Positions 17,574-26,891 of a DNA stretch of 64,000 bases are shown in pieces (position 1 is the first letter of the stretch; the number at the start of each line of letters is the position of its first letter). Source of the DNA: Opitutaceae bacterium (lineage in GTDB: Bacteria > Verrucomicrobiota > Verrucomicrobiia > Opitutales > Opitutaceae). The position numbers and the translations under genes were made by a program. The notes beneath the pieces were generated by a model. The model did not search any database. It saw only the letters and a list, made by a program, of their open reading frames with translations, and had not been told where the DNA came from. The stretch is taken from assembly GCA_028284235.1 (NCBI GenBank), contig JANQSC010000074.1, forward strand, positions 1 through 64,000. The letters are read 5' to 3'.

Positions 17574-19361
17574 TTACGGCTTTCCTCCAATCTCCCTTGA
17601 GCGAACGAGCTTCAATGCGATCACACTGGCGACGACCAGTAGAACGATACCCATCAGATACTCGCTGTAGACGAGCTTTCCGATTCCAAACAAAAAGCCG
17701 TACACCGAAAAGATACCGAAGACCGCCCGCCAAATCTGTGGCCAAATCGCCTCGGGGCGCGGCAGAAAGTCCTTGTTGCTCTCACGAACGGGATTCCAGC
17801 CATTGCCGCCCGGTCGCGCTCGCTTGTAAAACATGAGAAGACTCTTCATGTCGCACGGAGGCGTCACCAAGGTCACCGTCACCCAGATGACCGTGGTAAG
17901 GCCGATGCTGGTGATCAGCTCGACCCACCAAGCCCAATCCAAGTCGAGAACGCGGAAAGTAACCGCGAATACGAACGAAGCGATCATAGCCGCGAGCTCG
18001 CTAAACGCGTTGATCCGCCACCAGAACCAGCGGAGGATGAACAAGAGACCCGTCCCCGCCCCGATCTGAAGCAGGATCTGAAAGGTGTCTAGCGCGCTCT
18101 GTAGGTTCAGCGCCAATACACCCGCCAGCACCATCATCGTTGCCGTCGAAATCCGGCCGACCAAAACGAGTTCCTTGCCGCTGGCCTTGGGTTTCACGAA
18201 ACGCTTGTAGAAATCGTGGGCCACGTACGAAGAGCCCCAATTTAAATGGGTCGAAATCGTCGACATGTAGGCCGCTACAAGCGACGCCAGTACCAGCCCC
18301 AGCCATCCGCTCGGCAGGAAGGTGAGCATGGCAGGGTAAGCCATGTCGTGGCCGATCGTCTCGGGATCCACCTCGGGGAATGCCATCTGGATGCTCTCGA
18401 GCGTCGGGAAGACCACAAGCGAGGCCAAAGCGACGATGATCCAGGGCCAAGGACGCAGACCGTAGTGGGCGAAATTGAAAAACAGCACCGCTCCCGTGGC
18501 GTGGCGCTCGTTTTCGGCGGCCAACATGCGCTGGGCGATGTATCCACCTCCGCCCGGCTCCGCGCCCGGATACCAGACACTCCACCACTGGACCACCAGC
18601 GGAATAACCAGGAGCGTCATCCACAAATTCAAATTCTCATCCGTTAGCGCCCCGAGCGAGTCGCGCTCGACCTCCGGGAAAAAGCCAGTCTTGCCTGCCA
18701 CGTTCGGGTGCTCCAACAGAGCTCCCAGCGAACCGATATCCGAATGCCCCAAAGCGAAAAACGCCGCAGCGATCGAGCCGACCATCGCAACGAAAAACAG
18801 TAGGAAATCCGTGAATACGACCCCTCGAAATCCGCCGAGCGATGAGAAAATCACCGTCACCACCGAAGCGCCCAAAATACACTGGATCGGACTGAGCCCC
18901 AACATGACTCCGCCGATCTTGATCGCTGCCAGCGAAACGGACGCCATGATCATGATGTTGAAGAACACCCCCAGATAAAGGGCTCGGAACCCGCGCAGGA
19001 AAGCCGCGCTCTTGCCCGTGTACCTGACTTCGTAGAACTCGATGTCCGTAAGCACGTCCAAACGCCTCCAAAGCTTCGCGTACAAGAAGACGGTCACCAT
19101 TCCCGTTATGAGGAAAGCCCACCAGACCCAATTCCCCGCCACGCCGTTTTGTCGCACGATATCCGTGACAAGATTCGGCGTGTCCGTCGAAAAGGTCGTC
19201 GCCACCATCGAGACCCCGAGCAACCACCACGGCATCTCTCGTCCTCCCAAAAAGAAGTTCCATGCGTTCTTGCCAGCGATTTTGGCGACGACGACGCCTA
19301 TCAGCAGGACGGTGAGGAAGTAGACGCCGATAATGATCCAGTCGAATGTGGTGAGTTGCAT
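17574..19361 (-). CDS. Sodium:solute symporter (SSS family)
   Basis: A 595-residue inner-membrane transporter with about 14 hydrophobic segments. DTPNLVTDIVRQNGVAGNW and GGYIAQRMLAAENERHA are typical of the sodium/sugar symporter branch of SSS. It lies between a sugar isomerase gene (33 bp away) and the GH109-like gene (77 bp away). It probably imports the sugar released by the glycosidase with sodium, fitting a marine lifestyle (inference). Confidence 0.9.
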   Translation of the reverse strand: MQLTTFDWIIIGVYFLTVLLIGVVVAKIAGKNAWNFFLGGREMPWWLLGVSMVATTFSTDTPNLVTDIVRQNGVAGNWVWWAFLITGMVTVFLYAKLWRRLDVLTDIEFYEVRYTGKSAAFLRGFRALYLGVFFNIMIMASVSLAAIKIGGVMLGLSPIQCILGASVVTVIFSSLGGFRGVVFTDFLLFFVAMVGSIAAAFFALGHSDIGSLGALLEHPNVAGKTGFFPEVERDSLGALTDENLNLWMTLLVIPLVVQWWSVWYPGAEPGGGGYIAQRMLAAENERHATGAVLFFNFAHYGLRPWPWIIVALASLVVFPTLESIQMAFPEVDPETIGHDMAYPAMLTFLPSGWLGLVLASLVAAYMSTISTHLNWGSSYVAHDFYKRFVKPKASGKELVLVGRISTATMMVLAGVLALNLQSALDTFQILLQIGAGTGLLFILRWFWWRINAFSELAAMIASFVFAVTFRVLDLDWAWWVELITSIGLTTVIWVTVTLVTPPCDMKSLLMFYKRARPGGNGWNPVRESNKDFLPRPEAIWPQIWRAVFGIFSVYGFLFGIGKLVYSEYLMGIVLLVVASVIALKLVRSREIGGKP

Positions 19362-19394
19362 AGCGGTGGGGGACGAGGAGGAGGATACGAAGAG

Positions 19395-20243
19395 TTAGAG
19401 AGAGAAGATATTGTCCATAGCTCGGGAGGTATTGTCGATCAAAGTTTCAGGCGCGTAGCGGTAGAACGGCACTGGCGGTATCATTTCCGCCGCGACCCAG
19501 CCGTCGTATCCGATCGCCTTCAACGCAGCCACTACCGCCGGCCAATTGACATCGCCCGACAACAGATCGACAAATCCGTCCACCGAGCCCACCGCTCGAC
19601 GGTAGTCCTTCACATGGACGCGGCGGATCCGCTTCTCCAGTATCGGTATCCAGTGCTCAGGGTAGCCCGTCGCTAACACGTTGCCCACGTCGAAGTAGCT
19701 CCCCACGCGCTCGTCGTCGAATTGGTCGATAAAGCGGGACAGCTCCATTGGGCTGAGAAGAAACTTGTTCCAGACATTCTCAATACAGAGCGTCACTCCC
19801 TTCTCCTTCGCCAACGGCAGCGCATTCGCGACAAACTCCGTCGCCCGGTCCCACACTAGATTGTAAGGCAGTTCCTCGCATCCGGGAATAAAATCCGCAC
19901 CAACCGAGCCAGGAACAACGAGCACCGCGTCGACTCCCAAACGGGACGCCACCTGTATTTGCTTTTCCACCACCTCTTTGGCTTTGCTCCGCGTCTCAGG
20001 GTCATCGCTGGCCGGATTGAACTCCCAGTACATACCAGTGGCCAATCCGCTTAACACGAGACCCGCAGCCGCAGCCTGGGCGGCGACCGCGTCGATGGCA
20101 TCGTCCCCGCTCTCCAGCGTGATCGGCCCGTCTCCGCTGACATCGACCTCGATTCCTTCAAACCCGGCGTCCTTGGCCAGTTTCATTTTCTCCGACAACG
20201 ACCAGTCGCCGTAAAACGACCATATGCTTATAGATTTTCTCAT
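19395..20243 (-). CDS. Sugar phosphate isomerase/epimerase (xylose isomerase-like TIM barrel)
   Basis: 282 residues. Segments FEGIEVDVSGDG, LCIENVWNKFLLSP, VGSYFDVGNVLATGYP and RRVHVKDYRR carry the Glu/Asp/His metal ligands of the xylose-isomerase-like (AP endonuclease 2) fold. I chose the ATG at 20243; a longer frame from 20333 would run through a palindromic repeat. It isomerises or epimerises a sugar or keto-sugar in the locus, but the exact substrate cannot be read. Confidence 0.85.
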   Translation of the reverse strand: MRKSISIWSFYGDWSLSEKMKLAKDAGFEGIEVDVSGDGPITLESGDDAIDAVAAQAAAAGLVLSGLATGMYWEFNPASDDPETRSKAKEVVEKQIQVASRLGVDAVLVVPGSVGADFIPGCEELPYNLVWDRATEFVANALPLAKEKGVTLCIENVWNKFLLSPMELSRFIDQFDDERVGSYFDVGNVLATGYPEHWIPILEKRIRRVHVKDYRRAVGSVDGFVDLLSGDVNWPAVVAALKAIGYDGWVAAEMIPPVPFYRYAPETLIDNTSRAMDNIFSL

Positions 20244-20265
20244 GTGACTACTTTGTATTTTAAAT

Positions 20266-20346
20266 GTAGGGCTGGCGCTTGCGCCATGCCGCATTGCTAG
20301 TTCTTGGCAGTTTCGAATCTCGGCATGGCGCAAGCGACAGCCCTAC
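20266..20346. repeat. Long palindromic repeat between two operon genes
   Basis: Arms 20266-20291 and 20321-20346 are 26 bp each with a single mismatch (GTAGGGCTGGCGCTTGCGCC... ), around a 29-base spacer. The right arm contains the stop codon of the upstream oxidoreductase gene (20343-20345), and the element ends 22 bp before the isomerase start. A stable mRNA hairpin here could set different expression for the genes on either side. Confidence 0.85.
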
Positions 20347-21386
20347 GAACGTTGAGCCGCTTCCTCCCCCAACTCGATTTCCCTCAATGTCCAAGCCAGC
20401 GACTCGCGAGCGTCCAGCAAAGTCGCGATCTCTGGCGGCGCCCCATCACGCAAGCAGTCGGTAAAGTACTTCAGCTCGTTGAAATAGCCGCCCAAATCCG
20501 ATACATTCCCTTCGCCGCTTTTCGATTCGCCTGCATCCGTCTGGGTCACGTCCAAAGCCCGAGGCTCCTCGTCCCCTTGGCAGATTCGCAAACCCTTCCC
20601 GTTGCTGGAATCGTAGTCCAAGACCGCGTTCTCGAAAACCGCTTGAAAGGCCATCTGGAAGCCCCACTTATCAGGGTAGTTCCAGCCCCCTTCGGACGTC
20701 ACCGTCACCTTGTCGTAATCGAAGATACTGAATACGTGCGACGGTCCGCTGTAGTCGCGCGTCACGCGACTGGTCAGGCCTCGAGGCGGTCCCAGTAAAG
20801 CCAGGACGAAATCGGTGTCGTGAACGTGCAAATCGAGCGCGGCTCCTCCCGACTGGCTCTCGTCATTGAGCCAGTTGTCGATGCCGTAGCTGGGCCGACC
20901 GGCTCTGCGAGTCAAATTCAGGCTCAGCAAGCGCCCGCCTTCGCCATCCGCGTGGAACCGCATCAATCGCTGGTATTCCGGCCAGAAGCGGATGCACTGG
21001 CCGACTTGGGCGAACGCGCCGCTGGCTTCCGCCGCCCCCAGTATTCGATCTGCGGATTCAACCGAAAGAGCCAAGGGTTTTTCGCAAAACAGCGCTTTCC
21101 CCGCCGTCAATGCCTCCACCGCGTATTCTTCATGCAAATACGTCGGCAAGCACACGTCCACGAAATCGCACTCCGCCGATTGCATCGCTTCCGCCAAAGT
21201 CTCAAACACCGGCACTGGACAGCCCAGTTCCTCCAGCTTCGCCCGCGATTCTTCAATTCGCCCATCGACCGCGGCCACCAAATCCACTCCCTCGAGGATT
21301 TTGTATATTTGAGCGTGCATGCCGCCCATAAATCCGCATCCGACCAGGATGCCTTTCAAATTCGGGTTTTCGTTTTGATTTTCCAT
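20343..21386 (-). CDS. Gfo/Idh/MocA family oxidoreductase
   Basis: A 347-residue cytoplasmic NAD(P)-dependent dehydrogenase. The nucleotide-binding motif LVGCGFMGGMHAQIYK is at the N-terminus, CEKPLALSVE contains the conserved catalytic Lys, and DLHVHDTDFVLALLG follows in the C-terminal domain. It probably oxidises or reduces a (amino)sugar intermediate. Its start overlaps the stop of the PIG-L gene (TAATG), so the two are translationally coupled. Its own stop codon lies inside a palindromic repeat arm. Confidence 0.88.
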   Translation of the reverse strand: MENQNENPNLKGILVGCGFMGGMHAQIYKILEGVDLVAAVDGRIEESRAKLEELGCPVPVFETLAEAMQSAECDFVDVCLPTYLHEEYAVEALTAGKALFCEKPLALSVESADRILGAAEASGAFAQVGQCIRFWPEYQRLMRFHADGEGGRLLSLNLTRRAGRPSYGIDNWLNDESQSGGAALDLHVHDTDFVLALLGPPRGLTSRVTRDYSGPSHVFSIFDYDKVTVTSEGGWNYPDKWGFQMAFQAVFENAVLDYDSSNGKGLRICQGDEEPRALDVTQTDAGESKSGEGNVSDLGGYFNELKYFTDCLRDGAPPEIATLLDARESLAWTLREIELGEEAAQRS

Positions 21387-22243
21387 TAGACAAATTTATC
21401 GATTCGCCCCGCCACGTCCGCAGAAAGGGCCTGAATCTTGGCATCGATGAAGGCGGTCATGGAGAGGCTCGGATCCGCGATCAGCGGCTTGAGATCGATT
21501 CCCCAAATAATCGTACCGACCGTGTCCGAGCCGTGCGAGTCGAACATAGTCGCGTTGGCGATGCGGCGCCCCTCGATCGCCAGATCGTAGCGCTTTCCAC
21601 CGACGATCTGCGACTTGAAGACGCCGTAAAACTGCTCCACCAATTCTGGATACGCGTCACAGACCATGGGGATTTTCTCCGCGTCGTCCAACCAGTCCAA
21701 TCCGCGCCAGCCTTCGCAACCAACGACTCGATCAGGCAAATGCTCCGGGGCGATTCTTCGAAGCGCCTCGACGGAGCACGCGAGCGTGGCGATATGGCTG
21801 TCGTGCTTGTCCGCCGGCTGGTGCAAGTAGACGGTATGGGGTTTCATCCGGGCAAGAATCTGGCAAAGATCCTCCACGACATCCCCGCGGCGATCCCCTT
21901 TCAACTCGGAGCTGGAATAGTCCAACTGCATCTGAGCGGTGTACCGTCCGATTCGAGCGGCTTCCCGTTGCTCTTCACGCCGCTCATCGCGCATTTGCTC
22001 ATCCGTGTACGACGCGTAGGGTCCCGCTCGCGAACTGCCTCTGCCATCGGTCACAGTCACCCCCGCAAACCAATGGTCGTCGCGCTCGTAACACGCGGCG
22101 ATACCCTCGTAAGCCATGAATTCCAGATCGTCCTGGTGGGCGCCGATCCCCAGATGCGTCGTCCGCTCCAGCGCCGCGTCGAGCGACCGGTTGTCGCGTG
22201 TCCATACGTCCGCTTCTGGGTTTTTAAATGCTGACACGCTCAC
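21386..22243 (-). CDS. PIG-L family deacetylase
   Basis: A 285-residue zinc-dependent N-deacetylase-like protein with a GTG start. The metal motif HPDD reads AHQDD here (GIGAHQDDLEFMAYEG near residue 37), and the second ligand region is ADKHDSHIATL. PIG-L proteins remove acetyl groups from N-acetylglucosamine-type substrates. It lies 14 bp after the NagB-like gene, whose own fused PIG-L-like domain looks degenerate, so this protein may supply the active deacetylase (inference). Confidence 0.87.
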   Translation of the reverse strand: MSVSAFKNPEADVWTRDNRSLDAALERTTHLGIGAHQDDLEFMAYEGIAACYERDDHWFAGVTVTDGRGSSRAGPYASYTDEQMRDERREEQREAARIGRYTAQMQLDYSSSELKGDRRGDVVEDLCQILARMKPHTVYLHQPADKHDSHIATLACSVEALRRIAPEHLPDRVVGCEGWRGLDWLDDAEKIPMVCDAYPELVEQFYGVFKSQIVGGKRYDLAIEGRRIANATMFDSHGSDTVGTIIWGIDLKPLIADPSLSMTAFIDAKIQALSADVAGRIDKFV

Positions 22244-22257
22244 AGTATCGAACGCTT

Positions 22258-24189
22258 TTACGCTTCAAGCAATGCTTCAAGCGGGATTTCCTTAAAGGCT
22301 TCGATCGCCTCGTACTCCGCCATTCCCACTCCATCGTAGCGGACGGCGGTATGACGGTTGATTTCGTCGGTCTCTTGCCAAATCTCGCGGTGGTTGGACG
22401 CGCGCAGCGGGAACTGGCTCCGCTGGGAGCGATACTGGAAACTCGCTTCGATCTTCGAAGCCAACTCGCCCGGGCTGAGCGGGACGGCCATGTCGATCTC
22501 GTGCAGCGGCCACTCCTGCCCCACGCCCCGATAGCTCCAAACACGGCAGTCTTTCAACCACGCCTGTCCTTTCAAGCGCTGTATTGCCTGGCAGAATACA
22601 CGGTAGCACACGCCCGAGACTGAACCCGGATCGGCCAGACCACCGCTCACGTAGACCTGGTGCGGCTTCACTTTCTCGAGAAGCGCCTCCAGCCGCTCCA
22701 CGTCCGCATCCTCCGGAGCGAAATTCCGATAGCGCCCGTTCTCGTAGAACGGCAATTCCAGGAAGACCTGCGACTCCCGGTCGATCTTCAGGATTCGGGC
22801 AGCGTCGCGGGCCTCGTTTCGCCTCACCAGGCTCTTGATCTTTCGGGTCGACTCCGAGTCCTGTTCGGACTCGTCCTTGTCTTCGATACTCTGGAGAATC
22901 ACGCCCGCGAATTGGCCCAAGCTCAGCCCTTCCCCCCGCTTTAGCTCGACCTCAGTCTCGAGCTCGGCCATCAAGGCCAACGTTTGCTTGGCCAAATTGT
23001 CCGGCACGGCGAGGTTGCCAGAAGTCAGGTAAGCCAAGGTTACATCGGAACCCTGATCCTTCAATCGGTGAGCGGTTCCACCCATGCAAAGAATGTCCTC
23101 GTGCGGTTCGGAGCCCAGGACCAAAACCCGCTTGGGAAACGGCTTCGCCCGCTCGGGTCGATGGCTGTCGTCCGCGTCCGGCTTCCCGCCCGGCCAGCCT
23201 GTAATCGTGTGCTGGGTTTGGTTGAACACGGCGATATTCAAATCGTAGGCGGGGCCCGAGTGGATGAGCAGTTCTCCCAGGCCATTCTCATTGTAGTCCG
23301 ACTCCTGTAGCTTCAGGATGGGCTTGCCCACCGTATCCGACAACCACAGCACCGCCTTGCGGACCATCTTCGGATCCCAGTCGACCGAACCCACTAGCCA
23401 AGGAAGGCGAAACCGTATCAATTCTTCGGATGCAGTTGAGTCGATGAAGAAGCGGACATCGCCATGCCCCTGCAGCAAACTGGCCGGCAAATTCTCGTTC
23501 GGAACGCCTTCCACGGCATCGCGGACCACTTCCGCTTTGGATTGTCCCCAAGCCATCAATACCAGGCGGCGGGCTTTCAAAATCGTGCCCACCCCCATGG
23601 TTATGGCGTAGAGCGGGACATTCGCCTCGCCGAGAAAGTCGCGCGCCGCGTCGACGCGCGTCAACGAGTCGAGCGTAACCAGACGCGTTTTCGAGTCGCG
23701 AGCGGAGCCCGGCTCGTTGAATCCGATGTGCCCCGTGCGGCCGATCCCCAGAATCTGGTAGTCCAGACCGCCTGCATCCTCGATGGCTTGATCGTACGAG
23801 TCGCAATACGCATACACCTCGGAACGCTCGACCGTTCCAGACGGAACGTGAACCTGCTCGCGAGGGATGTCCACGTGCTGAAACAAGCGTTCCCACATGA
23901 ACTGGTGGTAGCTCTCCGGATGCTCGTCCGCCAATCCGTAGTACTCGTCCAAATTGAAGGTGACCACGTTGCGGAAGCTCAGGCCCTCCTCCTTGTGGAT
24001 CCGCACCAATTCGCGATAAACCGGAACGGGAGTCGAGCCCGTCGCCAGTCCGAGTACGGCATTGCGTCCGTCCTCGGCCCGCTCCCGAATCAAGGCGGCA
24101 ATCTCGCCGGCCACCACCTTCACCGCTTCCTCCGAACCCCGGAACACCCGGGTCGAAATCTTCTCAAATTGCTCTTCTTCTCGGGACAT
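22258..24189 (-). CDS. nagB: Two-domain glucosamine-6-phosphate deaminase-like protein
   Basis: 643 residues. The N-terminal half (about 10-290) is NagB-like: GLATGSTPVPVYREL, FNLDEYYGL with the catalytic Asp, and GIGRTGHIGFNEPGS. E. coli NagB has NDGH where this has RTGH, so Asp141 is replaced by Thr, while His143 and Glu148 are kept. The C-terminal half (about 370-600) resembles PIG-L deacetylases, but its metal motif reads SEPHEDILCMGG and seems degenerate. NagB converts glucosamine-6-phosphate to fructose-6-phosphate and ammonia; long two-domain forms are known in Bacteroidetes. It is the first gene of the minus-strand locus, divergent from an AraC regulator. Confidence 0.88.
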   Translation of the reverse strand: MSREEEQFEKISTRVFRGSEEAVKVVAGEIAALIRERAEDGRNAVLGLATGSTPVPVYRELVRIHKEEGLSFRNVVTFNLDEYYGLADEHPESYHQFMWERLFQHVDIPREQVHVPSGTVERSEVYAYCDSYDQAIEDAGGLDYQILGIGRTGHIGFNEPGSARDSKTRLVTLDSLTRVDAARDFLGEANVPLYAITMGVGTILKARRLVLMAWGQSKAEVVRDAVEGVPNENLPASLLQGHGDVRFFIDSTASEELIRFRLPWLVGSVDWDPKMVRKAVLWLSDTVGKPILKLQESDYNENGLGELLIHSGPAYDLNIAVFNQTQHTITGWPGGKPDADDSHRPERAKPFPKRVLVLGSEPHEDILCMGGTAHRLKDQGSDVTLAYLTSGNLAVPDNLAKQTLALMAELETEVELKRGEGLSLGQFAGVILQSIEDKDESEQDSESTRKIKSLVRRNEARDAARILKIDRESQVFLELPFYENGRYRNFAPEDADVERLEALLEKVKPHQVYVSGGLADPGSVSGVCYRVFCQAIQRLKGQAWLKDCRVWSYRGVGQEWPLHEIDMAVPLSPGELASKIEASFQYRSQRSQFPLRASNHREIWQETDEINRHTAVRYDGVGMAEYEAIEAFKEIPLEALLEA

Positions 24190-24272
24190 AGTTCGATAGT
24201 TAGCCCATTATCGCATTGTTCATATAGCAAAAACTTTCCAAAGTTTGCTCATTACTTTGCACTTTTGCTAAA
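24190..24272. promoter_or_regulatory. Divergent control region of the amino-sugar locus
   Basis: The 83 bp between nagB and the AraC gene are AT-rich against their surroundings and contain the imperfect palindrome GCAAAAACTTTCCAAAGTTTGC near 24228-24249, followed by TTGCACTTTTGCTAAAA. These are candidate binding half-sites for the AraC protein. No promoter boxes are clear. Confidence 0.4.
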
Positions 24273-25187
24273 ATGCGTTTCCCACTCATACAGAACGCGC
24301 TCGAACTCGGCCCTCCGGACGACTACTTCAAGGGGCGCTCGGCGGCCGACGTCAGTATCCCGAGTAACATCATTCTGTTCTCCCGCAGGAGCTCGAACGA
24401 GCTGCAGCGGCGCAGCTTCGACTCCTACCCGCACCACCGGTTCGTGCTGGTGTTCAATCTCATGACGGAAGGGTCGATTTCCGTCGACGGCATCCAGTGG
24501 CGCCTGCAGCCCGACCAGGGTTTCCTCATATTCCCCTACCAGTTCCACTACTACTCCGAGATAGCCGACCCCAACATCGTCTGGCTCCTGATCACTTTCG
24601 AGCTAGAGAATCCGGTCGTGATGGATTCTTTTCGCAACCGAATCATCCAGTTGGACGTCCGGGCGATCGAACAGCTCAACCGGATTATCGAGGACTACCG
24701 CGGCCCGGACACGCCCCGAACTAACCGCCGCTTGATCCTCCAGACTGCGGCGCTCGTCAACCATCTCCGAGAGCGTCTCAAAGGAGGGCCGAAAACGGCC
24801 ATCTCTCAGCGCAAGACCGCCGCCCGCGCGTCCACTGAATTGATAAACTCAATACAAGAATACCTCGCTCAAAACTCCGACTCGCTGCAAGGCGTCGCGG
24901 AAATCGCCCAAGCCCTGCACATGTCCGAGAGCAACTTGCGAGCCCACTTCCGCCAGCACTTCAACATCAGTCTGGGCGCGTATCTGAAAAACTACCGAGC
25001 CCACCAAGCCATCCTCTTTCTTCAAAACCCGAACTTGAGCCTGACCGACATCGCCTTCGAGCTCGGGTTCACCACGCTCTCCGCCTTCTCCCGATTCTTC
25101 AGCAACGCCATCGGCGAGTCGCCCCGCGTCTACCGAAAACGCTTCCAGCACGGGACGCGCGTGCACGCTCCCCCGGCGAGCGAATGA
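24273..25187 (+). CDS. AraC-family transcriptional regulator
   Basis: 304 residues. The N-terminal part (about 1-150) is a cupin-like sensor (HHRFVLVFNLMTEGSISVDG, then FLIFPYQFHYYSE). The C-terminal 100 residues hold two helix-turn-helix units: GVAEIAQALHMSESNLRAHF and LSLTDIAFELGFTTLSAFS, followed by the AraC signature FFSNAIGESPRVYRKRF. It is divergent from the seven-gene amino-sugar locus, so it is the likely activator responding to the imported sugar. Confidence 0.92.
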   Translation: MRFPLIQNALELGPPDDYFKGRSAADVSIPSNIILFSRRSSNELQRRSFDSYPHHRFVLVFNLMTEGSISVDGIQWRLQPDQGFLIFPYQFHYYSEIADPNIVWLLITFELENPVVMDSFRNRIIQLDVRAIEQLNRIIEDYRGPDTPRTNRRLILQTAALVNHLRERLKGGPKTAISQRKTAARASTELINSIQEYLAQNSDSLQGVAEIAQALHMSESNLRAHFRQHFNISLGAYLKNYRAHQAILFLQNPNLSLTDIAFELGFTTLSAFSRFFSNAIGESPRVYRKRFQHGTRVHAPPASE

Positions 25188-25293
25188 AGCGGCAGGAAAT
25201 CGATCTCGCTTGCAATCGCCGGCTTCGGCATAGAATCGAGCATGCTGCTAGTTCGGAAACGTCGTTGGCGCGACCTCCCTTTCATGCAACCGT

Positions 25294-26862
25294 ATGCGAA
25301 TGAGCCCTTTTAGAACGGATCTCCTCCTCGGGAACGCAAATACGCTCGGCGGGCTCGCGCTGGCGCTCGCAATTTCCAGTACACTCGCCCTCTCAGCTTC
25401 GGACAGAGCGCTTACCACCGCGTCGCATGGATCCGACCTGCACTTCAAAATTACACCGCCCACGGAACTCTCCCGGCTAGCGAACGAGTGGGAGCCGCAA
25501 CAAGCGTTGATTCTCAGCGTTTCCTACCCCGAGGCCATGGAGGATCTCGAGATCGCCCGCAACTTCGTCAGCGTTCTCGACGCCGCCCACCCCTACCTAG
25601 ACATCCACGTTTTCGGCGATCAGGAAAAGCACGCGCAGTACGCCCACTTCTTGTCCTTGATACAACATCATCCCAGGATCGAGGCCATCTTGGAGAAGAC
25701 GCGCTTCGTCGACTCGCGGTCGCTGCTGCGCTGGGCCCGGGATTTCGGACCGATTTTCGGATTCGACACGAGCAATCGCCCCATAGCCATCGATATGGTT
25801 TTTCGTGACGAGATGAAAGCACTCGAGGAAGACGCGCTCCAACTCGATGAACCGCTCGATCCGCTCAGGGACTTTTTCAATCTCCACGGCGACGCGATGC
25901 CGGCGGAAGTGGTCGCTACCCTGCAAGCTGAATACGAAACCCCCATCGAGATCGTTCGCCCGCCAGTCTCAATGGACGGCGGCGATTTCGTCAGCGACAG
26001 TCGCGGGAATATTTTCATCTCGAGGCAAACGCTCGTACGAAACGGCGGACAGTATTCAGAACTTCAAGACGTGTTTCGACGCTATTTTGGAGCCCAGCGC
26101 TTGCACATCCTGGAAGCCCTCCCCGGACGCGCCGTTCCCCACCTCGACATGATCGTGAAGTTCCTGGATGCCGACACCGTCGTCCTACCGGACTTCAAAG
26201 CCTCGCCCGAACCGGAAATTAATCCCTACCTCGCCGACCTGAATCGCAGCGTACGCTCGACTCTGGAAGCGAACGAACGCTACCTGCGGAATCACTTTCC
26301 CGATCTGGAAATTTTGAAGGCGCCCATGCCGCCCATTCTATTCAAAAGCAAAGAGGATATCGTCGCGGAGGCGAAACAGGCCTTCGTGAAAGCGGTCGCC
26401 CTCGACAAAGGGCTTGCGACGAAGGACGAGGTCAATCGGATCACCGCTACTCAGTCGATCGAACTCGAGCAGCGCGTCCTGTCCGCCATCCAGCAAGAGC
26501 TGCCTTCCGCCGACTTCAGCACCCCGGAGACGCTGGACGCCGTATTGCGTCGATACGGGCAATTGCCGCTCGACGCCTACATCGACCGTTACTCGGAACC
26601 GGTAACCCGATACCGCTCCTACATCAACAGCGTGTTCCTTCACGCCAAAGATGGAAGGCAGGCGTTTCTCGTGCCGCGGTTCACCGCTTCCGATTCGAGT
26701 GAAAGCGCCCAACTGGCGGAATGGGAGAACGAGGTCGAGCAAGTCTATCGCTCCGCATGGCCAGAAGCGGATATCCATTGGATCAACTGCGATTCAATGG
26801 TCGCGGACTTGGGATTCCTGCACTGCGCAAGTCTCACAGTGCCACTGCTAGAGGGGAATTGA
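25294..26862 (+). CDS. Secreted agmatine/peptidylarginine deiminase-like protein
   Basis: 522 residues with an N-terminal hydrophobic signal (LGGLALALAISSTLALSAS). Guanidino-group-modifying enzyme features are in order: WEPQQALILSV, RWARDFGPIF (Asp), MDGGDFVSD, PHLDMIVKF (His) and a C-terminal LGFLHCAS with Cys 511 as the likely nucleophile. Agmatine deiminases are about 370 residues; here a helical insert of roughly 130 residues lies between the His and Cys segments. It may hydrolyse agmatine or protein arginine outside the cytoplasm (inference). It has its own transcription unit, with no polyamine genes nearby. Confidence 0.75.
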   Translation: MRMSPFRTDLLLGNANTLGGLALALAISSTLALSASDRALTTASHGSDLHFKITPPTELSRLANEWEPQQALILSVSYPEAMEDLEIARNFVSVLDAAHPYLDIHVFGDQEKHAQYAHFLSLIQHHPRIEAILEKTRFVDSRSLLRWARDFGPIFGFDTSNRPIAIDMVFRDEMKALEEDALQLDEPLDPLRDFFNLHGDAMPAEVVATLQAEYETPIEIVRPPVSMDGGDFVSDSRGNIFISRQTLVRNGGQYSELQDVFRRYFGAQRLHILEALPGRAVPHLDMIVKFLDADTVVLPDFKASPEPEINPYLADLNRSVRSTLEANERYLRNHFPDLEILKAPMPPILFKSKEDIVAEAKQAFVKAVALDKGLATKDEVNRITATQSIELEQRVLSAIQQELPSADFSTPETLDAVLRRYGQLPLDAYIDRYSEPVTRYRSYINSVFLHAKDGRQAFLVPRFTASDSSESAQLAEWENEVEQVYRSAWPEADIHWINCDSMVADLGFLHCASLTVPLLEGN

Positions 26863-26891
26863 ACAGCGATTCGCTTCCGCCCTCACAGCTA

